Shown here: in pieces, positions 17,814 to 27,103 of the stretch
Position numbering within the stretch: position 1 is the first letter of the stretch
Layout of the letters: every line of letters begins with the position of its first letter
NCBI GenBank assembly: GCA_963772595.1
Contig: CAVYXZ010000013.1
Location: forward strand, 248,001-312,000
DNA from: CAVYXZ01 sp963772595
GTDB lineage: Bacteria; Chloroflexota; Anaerolineae; Aggregatilineales; Phototrophicaceae
Length of the DNA stretch: 64,000 nucleotides
Direction: 5' to 3'
Program-made: the position numbers and the translations under genes
Notes under the pieces: generated by a model
What the model saw: only the letters and a program-made list of their open reading frames with translations
What the model was told of the DNA's origin: nothing
The model's database searches: none

Positions 17814-18416
17814 GTGCGAATCGGGCTGCTCGGCGGCACCTTCGACCCGCCCCATATCGGGCATCTGATTATGGGCGAACGGGCCTTCGAGACATTGGAC
17901 CTCGACCGCGTATTGTATGTTCTGGCGGCGGACCCGCCGCACAAGCAGGGCATGGTGCGTAATTCGGTCGAGGACCGGTTGGCGATGCTCACGCGGGCGC
18001 TGGCAGGAAACGCTCGCTTCGCCATGTCACGCGTCGATATTGACCGGCCCGGCCCGCATTATTCGGCGGATACCGTCGCCCTGCTGCAAAAAGAGTACCC
18101 GGATGGCGATTTCTACTTTATCATGGGCGGCGACTCGCTGCGCGATCTGCCGCGCTGGCACCAACCGGAACGATTAATCGCGCAGTGCCGTCTGGCAGTG
18201 TATCCGCGTGCCGGGCTGGATGCGCCCCCCACCCTACACGGTGACAAACTGCCGGGATTGGCGGAACGGGTCGTGATGTTGGATGCGCCGGTAATTGATG
18301 TGTCGTCCACGGACATTGTGGAACGGTTGGCCGGTGGACGCAGTGTGCGCTATGTCGTGCCGGATGCGGTCCTGGCCTACATTCAGGAAGCGCAGTTGTA
18401 CCGAGGGAATCCATGA
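17814..18416 (+). CDS. nadD: Nicotinate-nucleotide adenylyltransferase
   Basis: 200 aa from GTG 17814, with GGAG 7 nt upstream and 4 nt after the obgE stop. The nucleotidyltransferase motif GGTFDPPHIGHL is at the N-terminus, FIMGGDSLRDLPRW lies in the middle and the SSTDIVERL motif near the end. It makes nicotinate adenine dinucleotide from nicotinate mononucleotide and ATP for NAD synthesis. It overlaps the next gene by 4 nt. Confidence 0.96.
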   Translation: MRIGLLGGTFDPPHIGHLIMGERAFETLDLDRVLYVLAADPPHKQGMVRNSVEDRLAMLTRALAGNARFAMSRVDIDRPGPHYSADTVALLQKEYPDGDFYFIMGGDSLRDLPRWHQPERLIAQCRLAVYPRAGLDAPPTLHGDKLPGLAERVVMLDAPVIDVSSTDIVERLAGGRSVRYVVPDAVLAYIQEAQLYRGNP

Positions 18417-20125
18417 AACGCCTGTTAATTGTCGCAGCCCTGCTGCTGATGGCGGTGCAGAATCAGCCTGTACCCGTCCCGACTTTAGTGCCGCCCACGC
18501 TGGTCCCGACGCCCGATCAGGGGATCAACGATGTGCGTATCACCGAATTGGCAGTCGCCCGTATTCAGCGTGACGGCAAGCTGCGGGTCGGGATTCTGTA
18601 CAACGCACCGCCCTTTGGCCTGTTGAACGTGCGCGGATTGGTGGCGGGCTTCGATGCGGATCTGGCGCGCAGTATGGCCGATGCCTGGGGCGTAGACATC
18701 CAGTTCACTCAGGTCACACGGCAGACGGCCTTTGCAGCCCTGCGCGAGGGGCAGGTCGATATGCTGGCGGCGGCCCTGGTTCACCGGCGTGATTCGGACA
18801 GTCTGGTTGAGTTCAGCCACACGTACTATCAGGGCAGTCAGGCGGTCATGCTGCGCAATGACGATCCGGCGACGGCTCCGGCAGGATTGGCCGAACGCAG
18901 GCTGGGCTTCGTCATGGGGACGGCATCCGAGGCCGCGATTGCCAACTGGCAGGCGCGCAGCGGGATTCACGTGACGACACAGCCCTATTTGACGCTGGAT
19001 CAAGGGTTGACCGCGCTGGCTGGCGGCGAAGTTGATGGACTGGTGGGCAGTCGTTTCGAGTTGAACCGCCTGCTCCAGCCGGGCACGCTGCGCCTGCTTG
19101 ACGAAGGACTCGCAGCCCAGCCATATGCCATCGCGCTGCGCCGTCAGGATGTGAACTTCCGTGATCTGGTGGATCGCACGTTGCAATATCTGGCGAGCAA
19201 TGGCCGCCTGAGCGAGATTTACGATTCCAACTTGCCAGGGCTGGCCTATCCTCCCGGTCTGATTCAGATCTGGGATGACCTGGGTGACGACGCGCCTAAG
19301 CCCGATCAATACGGCACCGAGATCGCGTATCCGACCTTCAACGTCGTGCCCCGGCTGCAAGGTGGGCAGGCACTGCGGGTGGCCGGGCTGCGTGATGTAC
19401 CGGCTGATGCACCGGAGAGCGAGCGGCGTCTGAATGATCTCAACCGCGCGATGATCGAGCAGATGACGGGCCGCTGGGGTGTTCAGGTGACCTATATCCC
19501 CAACAGTGCCGAAAATGCACTGGATCTGCTGGCGAACGGCGAGGCAGACCTGGCCGTCGGCGTGAGTCCGCAGTGGGCCTGGACTGACCGGGTCGATTTC
19601 ACCGCGTCTTATCTGCTGCATGGCGACCGGATGTTGGTCAAGAAGAACAGCGATATTGAGAGCTTCAACGAACTGCGCGGCGGGCGCTGGGTCGGCGTTT
19701 TTGCCAGCGAACCCGGCAGCGCCGATCAGGTCAACGACCTGGCGGACAGCATCAACACAGCGGTCAATATCTATACCATGATCCGCGAGCAGGACGTGCC
19801 CTTCTACATTCTGGAAGACAACAATGCCGACGTGGCCTTCGGCGACAGCCTCAAGCTGATCCCACAGGTCCAGAACCGCCCCGATGATTTCCGGTTGGCT
19901 GCGCGCTGCGCGGGCTGTGATCCCTGGTACACGCGCGAGTATGTGGCGATGGCCGTGCCGCGCAATGACATCGACTTCCGCCTGCTGGTCGAGTACACGA
20001 TTCAGGAAATGGCGCAGGACGGCACGCTGAACACGCTCTTACAGCCAGTTATGATGCCGGATGAGTTCATCAAGGTCGATCTCTGGCCGGGGCTGCCGCA
20101 GTACCTGGGCTACACCCTACGTTAG
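18413..20125 (+). CDS. Secreted protein with two tandem solute-binding domains (SBP_bac_3 type)
   Basis: 570 aa. It has a signal-like N-terminus (LLIVAALLLMAV) and a Pro/Val/Thr-rich stretch. It then carries two family-3 periplasmic-binding modules. The first covers about residues 55-270 (KLRVGILYNAPPFGLLNVRG, GFDADLARSMADAWGVDI). The second covers about 320-545 (NRAMIEQMTGRWGVQVTYI, DRVDFTASYLLHGDRMLVKK). Such domains bind amino acids or similar small ligands outside the cell. No permease or ATPase gene is adjacent, and no kinase or cyclase domain is fused, so a lone sensor or scavenger is possible. It overlaps nadD by 4 nt, an odd partner. Confidence 0.85.
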   Translation: MKRLLIVAALLLMAVQNQPVPVPTLVPPTLVPTPDQGINDVRITELAVARIQRDGKLRVGILYNAPPFGLLNVRGLVAGFDADLARSMADAWGVDIQFTQVTRQTAFAALREGQVDMLAAALVHRRDSDSLVEFSHTYYQGSQAVMLRNDDPATAPAGLAERRLGFVMGTASEAAIANWQARSGIHVTTQPYLTLDQGLTALAGGEVDGLVGSRFELNRLLQPGTLRLLDEGLAAQPYAIALRRQDVNFRDLVDRTLQYLASNGRLSEIYDSNLPGLAYPPGLIQIWDDLGDDAPKPDQYGTEIAYPTFNVVPRLQGGQALRVAGLRDVPADAPESERRLNDLNRAMIEQMTGRWGVQVTYIPNSAENALDLLANGEADLAVGVSPQWAWTDRVDFTASYLLHGDRMLVKKNSDIESFNELRGGRWVGVFASEPGSADQVNDLADSINTAVNIYTMIREQDVPFYILEDNNADVAFGDSLKLIPQVQNRPDDFRLAARCAGCDPWYTREYVAMAVPRNDIDFRLLVEYTIQEMAQDGTLNTLLQPVMMPDEFIKVDLWPGLPQYLGYTLR

Positions 20126-21049
20126 CTCCGGTTCCGGCTTCACTGCGCGCATATGCTGGCGTGCCTGTCCCAGAGTCGCCACCACAACCCCGAAGAGTAC
20201 CACCACGCTGCCGCGCATCTGCCAGTTTGTCGGGACCTCAGCAAATAAGAGATACGCCAGGACCGCGCTGAAGACCGGCTCCATCTGCGTTGAGATGCCG
20301 ACGTAGGTGGCGGTCAACTGCTTAAGGGCGTAGTTAAATGACGAGTGACCGATCAACTGTGGAATGAGCGCAATCGCCAGCAGCCAGAGGTAGGCTTCAG
20401 GTGCATAGCCACTGACCTGAACGCGCGTCATCAGGACGATCAGTGAGGTGAGCAGGGCGGCGATGCCGTAGACAACCCAGACATAAGGGGCCAGCGGCAG
20501 GGTAGGCCGGAGCTTGCGCCCGATGACCAGGTAGACGGCCACTGCCATCGCTCCGCCGAGCGCCATCAGGCTGCCGGTGACAGGTTGACGGCCCAGGTTC
20601 AACGCGCCCTCCGGGATATTGATAACCACGCTGCCCAGGATCGTCAGCACCAGGCCAAGTATCACCAGACGCGCCAGACGCGATTTCAGAAAGAAGAATT
20701 CCAGCAGCGCGCTCCACAGCGGTGAGGTGTTGACCAGGACGACGCTGGCGAGGACGCTAGTGTATTCCAGTGACGAGATCCACAGCATGAAATGCACGGC
20801 CAGAAAGATGCCGGAGACGCTCAGCAGCAGCCAGTCGCGGCGGGTCAGGGCGCGCAGATTCGAGCGATAGCGGCGCAGCACGACCGGACTGAGCACGATG
20901 GTGGCGATGGTGAGGCGCGCTGCCGCGATCAGCACCGATGGCACCGCTGCCGCCTGAGCCAGCCGGATCAGGATAGCGGCGGTGGACACGGCAAGAATGC
21001 CGGTCAAAAGAACGCCATAGGTCTGCCAGTGCTTTGTTTCTGCGGTCAT
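20117..21049 (-). CDS. EamA-family (drug/metabolite) transporter
   Basis: 310 aa from ATG 21049; AGGAG lies 4 nt upstream in TAGGAGCAATA. There are about ten hydrophobic helices in two EamA repeats: residues 10-140 (ILIRLAQAAAVPSVLIAAAR, LYFTSVL-like) and 160-300 (ALGGAMAVAVYLVIGRK, ending LFGVVVATLGQAR). The family exports amino acids, purines or drugs; the substrate is unknown. Its 3' end overlaps the convergent solute-binding gene by 9 nt. Confidence 0.88.
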   Translation of the reverse strand: MTAETKHWQTYGVLLTGILAVSTAAILIRLAQAAAVPSVLIAAARLTIATIVLSPVVLRRYRSNLRALTRRDWLLLSVSGIFLAVHFMLWISSLEYTSVLASVVLVNTSPLWSALLEFFFLKSRLARLVILGLVLTILGSVVINIPEGALNLGRQPVTGSLMALGGAMAVAVYLVIGRKLRPTLPLAPYVWVVYGIAALLTSLIVLMTRVQVSGYAPEAYLWLLAIALIPQLIGHSSFNYALKQLTATYVGISTQMEPVFSAVLAYLLFAEVPTNWQMRGSVVVLFGVVVATLGQARQHMRAVKPEPELT

Positions 21050-21190
21050 TATTGCTCCTACCACAATCGCGCCATCATAACATCGGCCAGATGGCGGGTC
21101 AATGAGCTGGTCTTATGGGTCATCGACCAGTGACCGGGTTTGTGTTAAACTAAATATTGGTCGTTTTTATTTAATCAGGAGGACGCTGTT

Positions 21191-21802
21191 ATGGCCTTTG
21201 AGTTACCCCCACTGGGTTACGCTTTCGACGCGCTCGAACCCCATATTGACGCGAGAACAATGGAAATTCATCACGACAAACACCACAACGGTTACACGAA
21301 TAACCTGAATGGTGCGCTGGAGGGTCATTCGGACCTTCAATCCAAGTCGATTGAACAGTTGTTGGGGTCGCTGGAGAGCATTCCGGCGGACATTCGCACG
21401 ACCGTGCGCAATAACGGCGGTGGCTATGCGAATCACAGCCTGTTCTGGACGGTGATCGCGCCGGGTGGTGGTGCTGCCAGCAGCGAACTGACCAGCGCCA
21501 TCAACTCCGCCTTCGGCTCATTGGACTCCATGAAAGAGCAGTTCACCAAAGCCGCAGCCACTCGTTTCGGCTCCGGTTGGGCCTGGCTGGTCGTTGAGGA
21601 CGACGGCAGCCTCAGCATTACCTCCACGCCGAACCAGGACACACCGCTGATGGAAGGCAAGACGCCGATCCTGGGCATTGATGTTTGGGAACACGCCTAC
21701 TACCTCAATTACCAGAATCGCCGCGCGGACTACATCAAGGCCTTCTGGAACGTGGTCAACTGGACTGAGGTCTCCAAGCGCTTCGCCGCCGCGACCGGCT
21801 GA
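21191..21802 (+). CDS. sodA: Superoxide dismutase, Mn type by sequence
   Basis: 203 aa. AGGAGG lies 7 nt before ATG 21191. Metal ligands are His27, His82, Asp164 and His168 (EIHHDKHH, ANHSLFW, DVWEHAYY). NNGGG before the second ligand and Gln149 in NQDTPL are the pattern of manganese rather than iron enzymes. It is cytoplasmic, with no signal peptide. A terminator follows. Confidence 0.97.
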   Translation: MAFELPPLGYAFDALEPHIDARTMEIHHDKHHNGYTNNLNGALEGHSDLQSKSIEQLLGSLESIPADIRTTVRNNGGGYANHSLFWTVIAPGGGAASSELTSAINSAFGSLDSMKEQFTKAAATRFGSGWAWLVVEDDGSLSITSTPNQDTPLMEGKTPILGIDVWEHAYYLNYQNRRADYIKAFWNVVNWTEVSKRFAAATG

Positions 21803-21834
21803 TCTTGAACGTTTGATATTTCACATACAGCACG

Positions 21835-21866
21835 AAAGGCGTTACAATCGTAGCGCCTTTTTTTAT
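21835..21866 (+). terminator. Terminator after sodA
   Basis: 11-bp stem AAAGGCGTTAC/GTAGCGCCTTT with one wobble, loop AATC, then TTTTTAT. It lies 33 nt after the sodA stop. Confidence 0.85.
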
Positions 21867-21894
21867 GCTTGGCGTCGGTTCAGGAGTGTGTTTA

Positions 21895-23298
21895 ATGAGT
21901 GAATACCGTATTGAAAAAGACTCGCTCGGCGAGGTGAAAGTCCCTGCCGAGGCTTACTACGCCGCGCAAACTCAGCGCGCGGTCGAAAATTTCCCTATTA
22001 CGGGTATGAAGCCATATCCGGCGTTTATCTGGAGCATGGCGATGATTAAGCGCTGTGCTGCCGAGGTACATAAGGATCTGGGCTTGCTGGATGCGTCCCT
22101 GGCCGATGCCATTATTCAGGCCGGCGAAGAGGTCATCGCGGGCAAGTTGAACGACCAGTTTGTGGTGGATCCCTTCCAGGCAGGCGCAGGTACCAGCCAC
22201 AATATGAACGTTAACGAGGTCATCGCCAATAGGGCCAACGAGATCCTGGGTTATGCGCTGGATGCTAGCGGTAAGCCGGTGCATCCGAACGATCATGTCA
22301 ATATGGCGCAGAGCACCAACGACACGATCCCGACCGCGATTCGTCTGGGCGTGTTGTGGCGGCTGGACGAACTGCTGGCGACTTTGCAGGGCTGCGCCGA
22401 TGCTTTTAAGGCTAAAGCGGCGGAGGCGGATGGCGTCGTGAAGAGCGGGCGGACGCACTTGCAGGATGCGGTGCCGGTGCGCTTGGGGCAGGAATTGGGC
22501 GCTTATGGCAAGGCCATCGAGCGCGACATCGAAAAGCTGAAACTGGCGGCGGAAGGGCTGCGTCGTCTGGGAATCGGCGGTACGGCGACTGGCACGGGCC
22601 TGAACGCCCACCCGGAATATCATCACCGGATGATTAAGAAGCTGTCAGAACACTCTGGGTTGACGCTCTACGAATCGGATAATCTGTTTGAATCGATGCA
22701 GTCGATGCAGGATGCGACCTTCTTCTCCAGCGCGATGCGCACGACAGCGCAGGATCTGATACGCATTGCCAATGACGTTCGCCTGCTATCGAGCGGTCCG
22801 ACGACCGGTCTGGCGGAGATCACCTGTCCGACGGTCCAGCCAGGGTCTTCGATTATGCCGGGCAAGGTCAACCCGGTGATGGCCGAGATGCTGAATATGT
22901 CGATGTTCCACGTGATGGGCAACGACCTGACGGTCATGATGGCCGCTCAAGCAGGGCAGTTGGAACTGAACGTGATGATGCCGATTATCTCGCATAATCT
23001 TAACGAGATGATGCAGGTGACCATCGGGGCGGTCAAAGCCTTTACAGATAAGTGCGTGCTGGGTTTGATTATCAATCAGGACCGGGCCGAAGCCTGGCTG
23101 GCACGCAATCCGATCCTGGTGACGGCTTTGAATCCGCTCATCGGCTACATCAAGGGCGCAGAGGTCGCAAAGAAAGCGCTGGCGGAAAACCGGAGCATTC
23201 GGGAAATCGTGGTCGAATTGGGCTACCTGAGCGAGGAAGAAGCGGCGCGTGCGCTGGACGCACGGAAGATGACCGAAGGTGGAATCGCCAGCAGTTAG
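21895..23298 (+). CDS. Class II fumarase/aspartase superfamily lyase
   Basis: 467 aa from ATG 21895, with AGGAG 8 nt upstream. The family signature GSSIMPGKVNP is present, with HPNDHVNMAQSTND and TGTGLNAHPEY. The reaction is fumarate hydration or aspartate deamination. Signals are mixed. GKVNP and NAHPEY are fumarase-like, whereas QAGAGTSHNMN, RLLSSGPTTGL and TVMMAAQAGQLELNVM are aspartase-like. I therefore leave the substrate open. The gene stands alone between the sodA terminator and the kinase gene. Confidence 0.88.
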   Translation: MSEYRIEKDSLGEVKVPAEAYYAAQTQRAVENFPITGMKPYPAFIWSMAMIKRCAAEVHKDLGLLDASLADAIIQAGEEVIAGKLNDQFVVDPFQAGAGTSHNMNVNEVIANRANEILGYALDASGKPVHPNDHVNMAQSTNDTIPTAIRLGVLWRLDELLATLQGCADAFKAKAAEADGVVKSGRTHLQDAVPVRLGQELGAYGKAIERDIEKLKLAAEGLRRLGIGGTATGTGLNAHPEYHHRMIKKLSEHSGLTLYESDNLFESMQSMQDATFFSSAMRTTAQDLIRIANDVRLLSSGPTTGLAEITCPTVQPGSSIMPGKVNPVMAEMLNMSMFHVMGNDLTVMMAAQAGQLELNVMMPIISHNLNEMMQVTIGAVKAFTDKCVLGLIINQDRAEAWLARNPILVTALNPLIGYIKGAEVAKKALAENRSIREIVVELGYLSEEEAARALDARKMTEGGIASS

Positions 23299-23406
23299 CT
23301 GCACGGCGCGCCATTGTTCCTGTATGGTAAGTTCGGGTATACTCTGGTATGTAGGGCAGTTTTCGTGCCGGAGGACCGGCAGCTCATTTAAGGCATTTCG
23401 CTACCC

Positions 23407-25203
23407 GTGACAGAGCGAAAATTAGGCAAATATCAGATTGTCGAGCGCCTGGGGCGCGGCGGTATGGCGGAGGTCTACCGCGGCTACGACAAGAATCTGG
23501 ATCGTTACGTGGCGATCAAGGTTCTTCATGCCTTTCTGGCAGACGATCCTGAGTTCAAAGACCGCTTTCGCCGCGAAGCGCAAAATGTCGCGCGTCTGAA
23601 ACATCCCAACATTGTACAGGTCTATGATTTCGACTTTGACCCGGATGGCGAAAGCTATTACATGGTCATGGAACTGGTCGATGGGCCAACTCTGAAGGAC
23701 CGCCTGCTGGGGCTGGATCAGACGGGGCCGGGTCTGCCACTGACGGAGATCATGCGCATTGTGCGCGAAGCGGCCAGCGCACTGGCCTATGCCCACAAGC
23801 AAAATATGATTCACCGCGATGTCAAACCGGCGAACCTGATGCTGGATCACGACGAACGGGTGGTGCTGACGGATTTCGGTATCGCCAAAATCGTGACTGG
23901 TGCGCAGTTCACGGCCAGTGGGGGCATGGTCGGGACCCCGGCTTACATGGCCCCCGAACAGGGCCTCGGCGAAGCCGGAGACGAGCGCTCCGACCTCTAT
24001 TCGTTGGGCATCATCATGTACCAGTTGTTGACCAACGAACTGCCGTATGAGGCCGAAGCGCCGCTGGCGACCATTCTCAAGCATCTAAACTCACCGATTC
24101 CGTTGATCCGGGAGATCAACCCGGATGTGCCGGAACCGGTGGCGCAGTTCGTCATGAAGTTGATGGCGAAGGCCCCGGCGGACCGTTATCAGAACGCGAC
24201 CGATCTGATCGAAGATCTGGACCGCATCCAGCAGGATGAGGCCCCTGTGAACGGCCTTGCCGGTGGCGGAACGGGTGGGGCAGAGCCGCCCATCATCGTC
24301 ACGCCGCCACTGCCCGGTTCTTCAAGCGAAGTAATCCGCGACCGGCTGCCGCCTGAAGCCCCGGTGCGGCGACGGGGCTGGTTGTTTGCTTTGCTGGCGG
24401 CTGTGCTCATTGTCATTGTGGTTGGGGGCTACGTCATCGGGGTGAACAACGGTGCGTTTCCGCCGCTGATTGCCGCGCTCACCAGCCCGACTCCCACCGT
24501 GACCGAATCGAGCACACCAGCGCCGACTGATACGCCGATGCCGGTCGAGAATGCTGCGTCCGCGACGCCGACTGAGACGCTGACGGATACACCGAGCCGC
24601 ACGCCAGGCTCGACGGCAACGAGCACGCCGAGTCGTACCCCAAGCCGTACCGCCTCGCCAACCGCGACCGAACGCCCTAGCCTGACGCCGACGCGCACAC
24701 CGACCAGTACACCAAGCCGCACCCCGACGATTACACGGACACCCAGCCCAACGTCGAGTCCGACGATCACCAACACGCCGATGCCGCCCACGCCGGACAT
24801 CACACAGACGCTGCGCTGGGCCACGCAGGTGCTGCAATTTCAGACGGCGACGGTCGCGGCCTGCAAATTCGATTATGCCATCGTCGAGCAAACGCCCGCG
24901 GATGGCGATTTTTACCAGGCGGATACGGCTTACCAGCGCGAGATTCGCCTGCTGAACACAGGGACCTGCGCCTGGGAACGCAATACCTCGCTGGTCTTTG
25001 TTGAGGGTGAGGATTTCAACGCCGAGCGGGTCTTTGTCCGCGAGCGGGTGAATCCGGGTGACGAAGTGGTACTCCTGTTTCAGGGCGTGACGCCTGCGAC
25101 CGGCGGCACCCGAACCGGCACCTGGGAACTGCGGACGCCGGGACAAATCGTGATCGGCGAGCCGCTGCAAATTAGCATTGCCGTATTTGAGCAAGGGAAT
25201 TGA
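23407..25203 (+). CDS. Transmembrane Ser/Thr protein kinase with extracellular NBR1-like Ig domain
   Basis: 598 aa from GTG 23407. The Hanks-type kinase domain (about 8-275) has the Gly loop GRGGMAEVYRG, VAIK, the catalytic loop HRDVKPANLM, DFGIAK and MAPEQ. One membrane helix (about 322-342, LFALLAAVLIVIVVGGYVI) is followed by a Thr/Pro/Ser stalk of about 110 residues. The C-terminal domain (about 480-598) has ADTAYQREIRLLNTGTCAWE and late GTWELRTP, the pattern of the NBR1-like four-Trp Ig domain. The kinase is inside the cell and the Ig domain outside, so a surface-sensing receptor is likely. The overlapping or adjacent HD protein may share its mRNA. Confidence 0.93.
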   Translation: MTERKLGKYQIVERLGRGGMAEVYRGYDKNLDRYVAIKVLHAFLADDPEFKDRFRREAQNVARLKHPNIVQVYDFDFDPDGESYYMVMELVDGPTLKDRLLGLDQTGPGLPLTEIMRIVREAASALAYAHKQNMIHRDVKPANLMLDHDERVVLTDFGIAKIVTGAQFTASGGMVGTPAYMAPEQGLGEAGDERSDLYSLGIIMYQLLTNELPYEAEAPLATILKHLNSPIPLIREINPDVPEPVAQFVMKLMAKAPADRYQNATDLIEDLDRIQQDEAPVNGLAGGGTGGAEPPIIVTPPLPGSSSEVIRDRLPPEAPVRRRGWLFALLAAVLIVIVVGGYVIGVNNGAFPPLIAALTSPTPTVTESSTPAPTDTPMPVENAASATPTETLTDTPSRTPGSTATSTPSRTPSRTASPTATERPSLTPTRTPTSTPSRTPTITRTPSPTSSPTITNTPMPPTPDITQTLRWATQVLQFQTATVAACKFDYAIVEQTPADGDFYQADTAYQREIRLLNTGTCAWERNTSLVFVEGEDFNAERVFVRERVNPGDEVVLLFQGVTPATGGTRTGTWELRTPGQIVIGEPLQISIAVFEQGN

Positions 25204-25207
25204 ACCG

Positions 25208-25771
25208 ATGGATCGTGCAGAAGCCTGGGAGATTGTGACCGAATTCGTGGAGTCTGACAGCCTCCGCAAGCACATGCTGGCTGTTGAATGTGCTATGCGG
25301 GCTTATGCCAAACATTATGGGGAAGATGAGGACTCCTGGGGGCTGGTCGGCTTGCTGCATGACTTCGACTGGGAAATTCACCCGACGCTGGAGCAGCACC
25401 CGATGGACGGCGCGCCCATTCTACGGGAGCGCGGAGTCGATGAAGAGGATGTCCGCACGATTCTCAGCCATGGCCCGCTGGCTCAGCGCGAGACCCTGCG
25501 CGATAAGGCGCTGTACGCCGTCGATGAACTCACTGGCCTGATAACGGCGGTGGCGCTGGTGCGGCCCAGCAAAGACGTGCGCGACGTGAAGATCAAGTCG
25601 ATCCGCAAAAAGTGGAAAGATAAAGCCTTCGCTGCCGGGGTCAACCGTGAAGACATCGAGCATGGCTGTGCGGATCTGGGCGTCGATGTCTGGGAAGTTC
25701 ATGTGCCGCTGGTGTTGAAAGCCATGCAAGATCACGCGGCTGAACTGGAACTGGACGGCTCATTGGCGTAG
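25208..25771 (+). CDS. HD-domain protein, probable phosphohydrolase
   Basis: 187 aa from ATG 25208, 4 nt after the kinase stop. HD-type residues are KHMLAVE, LLHDFDWE, QHPMDGAPIL and SHGPL. The histidines and the HD pair support metal binding. The C-terminal helices are typical of the COG2316-like group. Substrates are unknown. Co-transcription with the kinase is likely from spacing. A hairpin at 25773-25794 lies between this gene and the convergent aminotransferase. Confidence 0.85.
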   Translation: MDRAEAWEIVTEFVESDSLRKHMLAVECAMRAYAKHYGEDEDSWGLVGLLHDFDWEIHPTLEQHPMDGAPILRERGVDEEDVRTILSHGPLAQRETLRDKALYAVDELTGLITAVALVRPSKDVRDVKIKSIRKKWKDKAFAAGVNREDIEHGCADLGVDVWEVHVPLVLKAMQDHAAELELDGSLA

Positions 25772-25813
25772 AGACATAGCCCTGCGGCCATGTCCCCACG
25801 CATGATGTGTGAC

Positions 25814-26989
25814 TTACAGTTCGTGCGCTACTTTTTCTAAGCGATCAACGGCCCGCTCCAGTTCCGACATGGCGGTGGCGATAGAGAAGCGAATGTGCCC
25901 CTCGCCGCTGCTGCCAAATCCGATACCCGGTGTGCCCGCAATCCCGGCCTTTTCCAACAGTGCGTCCGCCAGTTCGACACTGCTCTTGCTGCTGCCAGGG
26001 AAGCTGGGGAAGAGGTAGAAGGCCCCCTCGATGTTGCGGCAGGAAACCCCATCAATCTCGTTAAGCGCTTTCACCATAAAATTACGCCGCTCGCAGTAAG
26101 AATCGCGCATCTCTTTGACCACGTCCTGCGGGCCATTGAGCGCGGCGATGGTAGCGTGCATGGTAAAATTCGCCGCAGACGACACGGTCTGGCTGTTCAT
26201 CTTGCCTGCCAGCTTCAGAATATTCGCTGGTCCCACGATCCACCCCAGCCGCCAGCCGGTCATGGCGTAGGCTTTGGACAGACCGTTAATCGTCAGGGTG
26301 CGCTCGGCCATGCCGGGCTGCGCCGCCAGCGAGATATTCTTGCGACCATCGTAAATCAGGTGTTCATAAATCTCGTCGGCGATGACATAGAGGTCATTTT
26401 CGACGGCGACCTCGACAATCGCAGCCACTTCGGCTTCAGTCAGGACGCGCCCGGTCGGGTTACAGGGCGAATTGACCATGATTGCTTTGGTCTTGCTGGT
26501 GATTTTCTGCCGCAGCAGATCGGCGGTCACGGTGAAGTTATCTTCCGACCGCAGGCTGACGGGAACGGGCGTGCCACCGGCCAGCATAATCATCGGCGGA
26601 TACGAAACCCAGACCGGTTCGAGATAGATAACCTCGTCGCCAGGGTTCGTCACCGCGCCCAGCGCCAGATTCAGCGCCCATTTCGCGCCAGGCGTAATAA
26701 TGACATCGGTCTTCGGATTCACAGTGATGCCGTTGTCGCGCTCCATCTTGGCGGCGATGGCTTCCAGCGCGGGGGTAATGCCTTTTGCAGGTGCGGGGTA
26801 GTGAGTCGCCCCGTCTTCGATTGCGGCAAAAGCAGCCTGGATAATGTGATGCGGTGTATCGAAGTCGGGATCACCCCCGGCCAGGGCAATCACATCCTGT
26901 CCGGCGGCTTTCAGCGCGTTGGCCTTATCGTTAACGGCCAGCGTAACGGATCCCGGCACACTGCTCAGTAGTTTGGATAGTTCCTTCAT
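25814..26989 (-). CDS. PLP-dependent class I/II aminotransferase (aspartate aminotransferase type)
   Basis: 391 aa. AGGAGCAAGGC precedes ATG 26989. The fold-type I pattern is complete: PAPAKGITPALEAIA near the N-terminus, the NSPCNPTGRV motif, the Asp in YVIADEIYEHL, the PLP-binding Lys in NGLSKAYAMTGWRLGW, and the C-terminal Arg in GHIRFSIA. It transfers amino groups between amino acids and 2-oxoacids; the exact pair is not readable. A terminator hairpin separates it from the upstream transpeptidase gene. Confidence 0.93.
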   Translation of the reverse strand: MKELSKLLSSVPGSVTLAVNDKANALKAAGQDVIALAGGDPDFDTPHHIIQAAFAAIEDGATHYPAPAKGITPALEAIAAKMERDNGITVNPKTDVIITPGAKWALNLALGAVTNPGDEVIYLEPVWVSYPPMIMLAGGTPVPVSLRSEDNFTVTADLLRQKITSKTKAIMVNSPCNPTGRVLTEAEVAAIVEVAVENDLYVIADEIYEHLIYDGRKNISLAAQPGMAERTLTINGLSKAYAMTGWRLGWIVGPANILKLAGKMNSQTVSSAANFTMHATIAALNGPQDVVKEMRDSYCERRNFMVKALNEIDGVSCRNIEGAFYLFPSFPGSSKSSVELADALLEKAGIAGTPGIGFGSSGEGHIRFSIATAMSELERAVDRLEKVAHEL

Positions 26990-27052
26990 GCCTTGCTCCT
27001 GTTGTTAGTACACGCTAACCCGTGCGCGATTGTACAATTAATCTTCGTAAAC

Positions 27053-27082
27053 AAAAAGACCTATCGCGGCGGATAGGTCCTT
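27053..27082 (-). terminator. Terminator after the L,D-transpeptidase gene
   Basis: 8-bp stem GACCTATC/GATAGGTC (27058-27079) with a 6-nt loop, followed on the minus strand by TTTTTGTTT. It lies 25 nt after the transpeptidase stop. Confidence 0.8.
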
Positions 27083-27103
27083 TGTTGTGAACGCAGCGCC
27101 GGA

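Noticed and set aside
16499..18025. A 508-codon minus-strand open frame across obgE and nadD
   Set aside because: It is antisense to two clear conserved genes; no motifs or ribosome site.
24470..24800. Short tandem repeats or CRISPR-like pattern in the kinase gene
   Set aside because: The repetition is coding for a Thr/Pro/Ser-rich stalk, with no constant repeat and spacer spacing.
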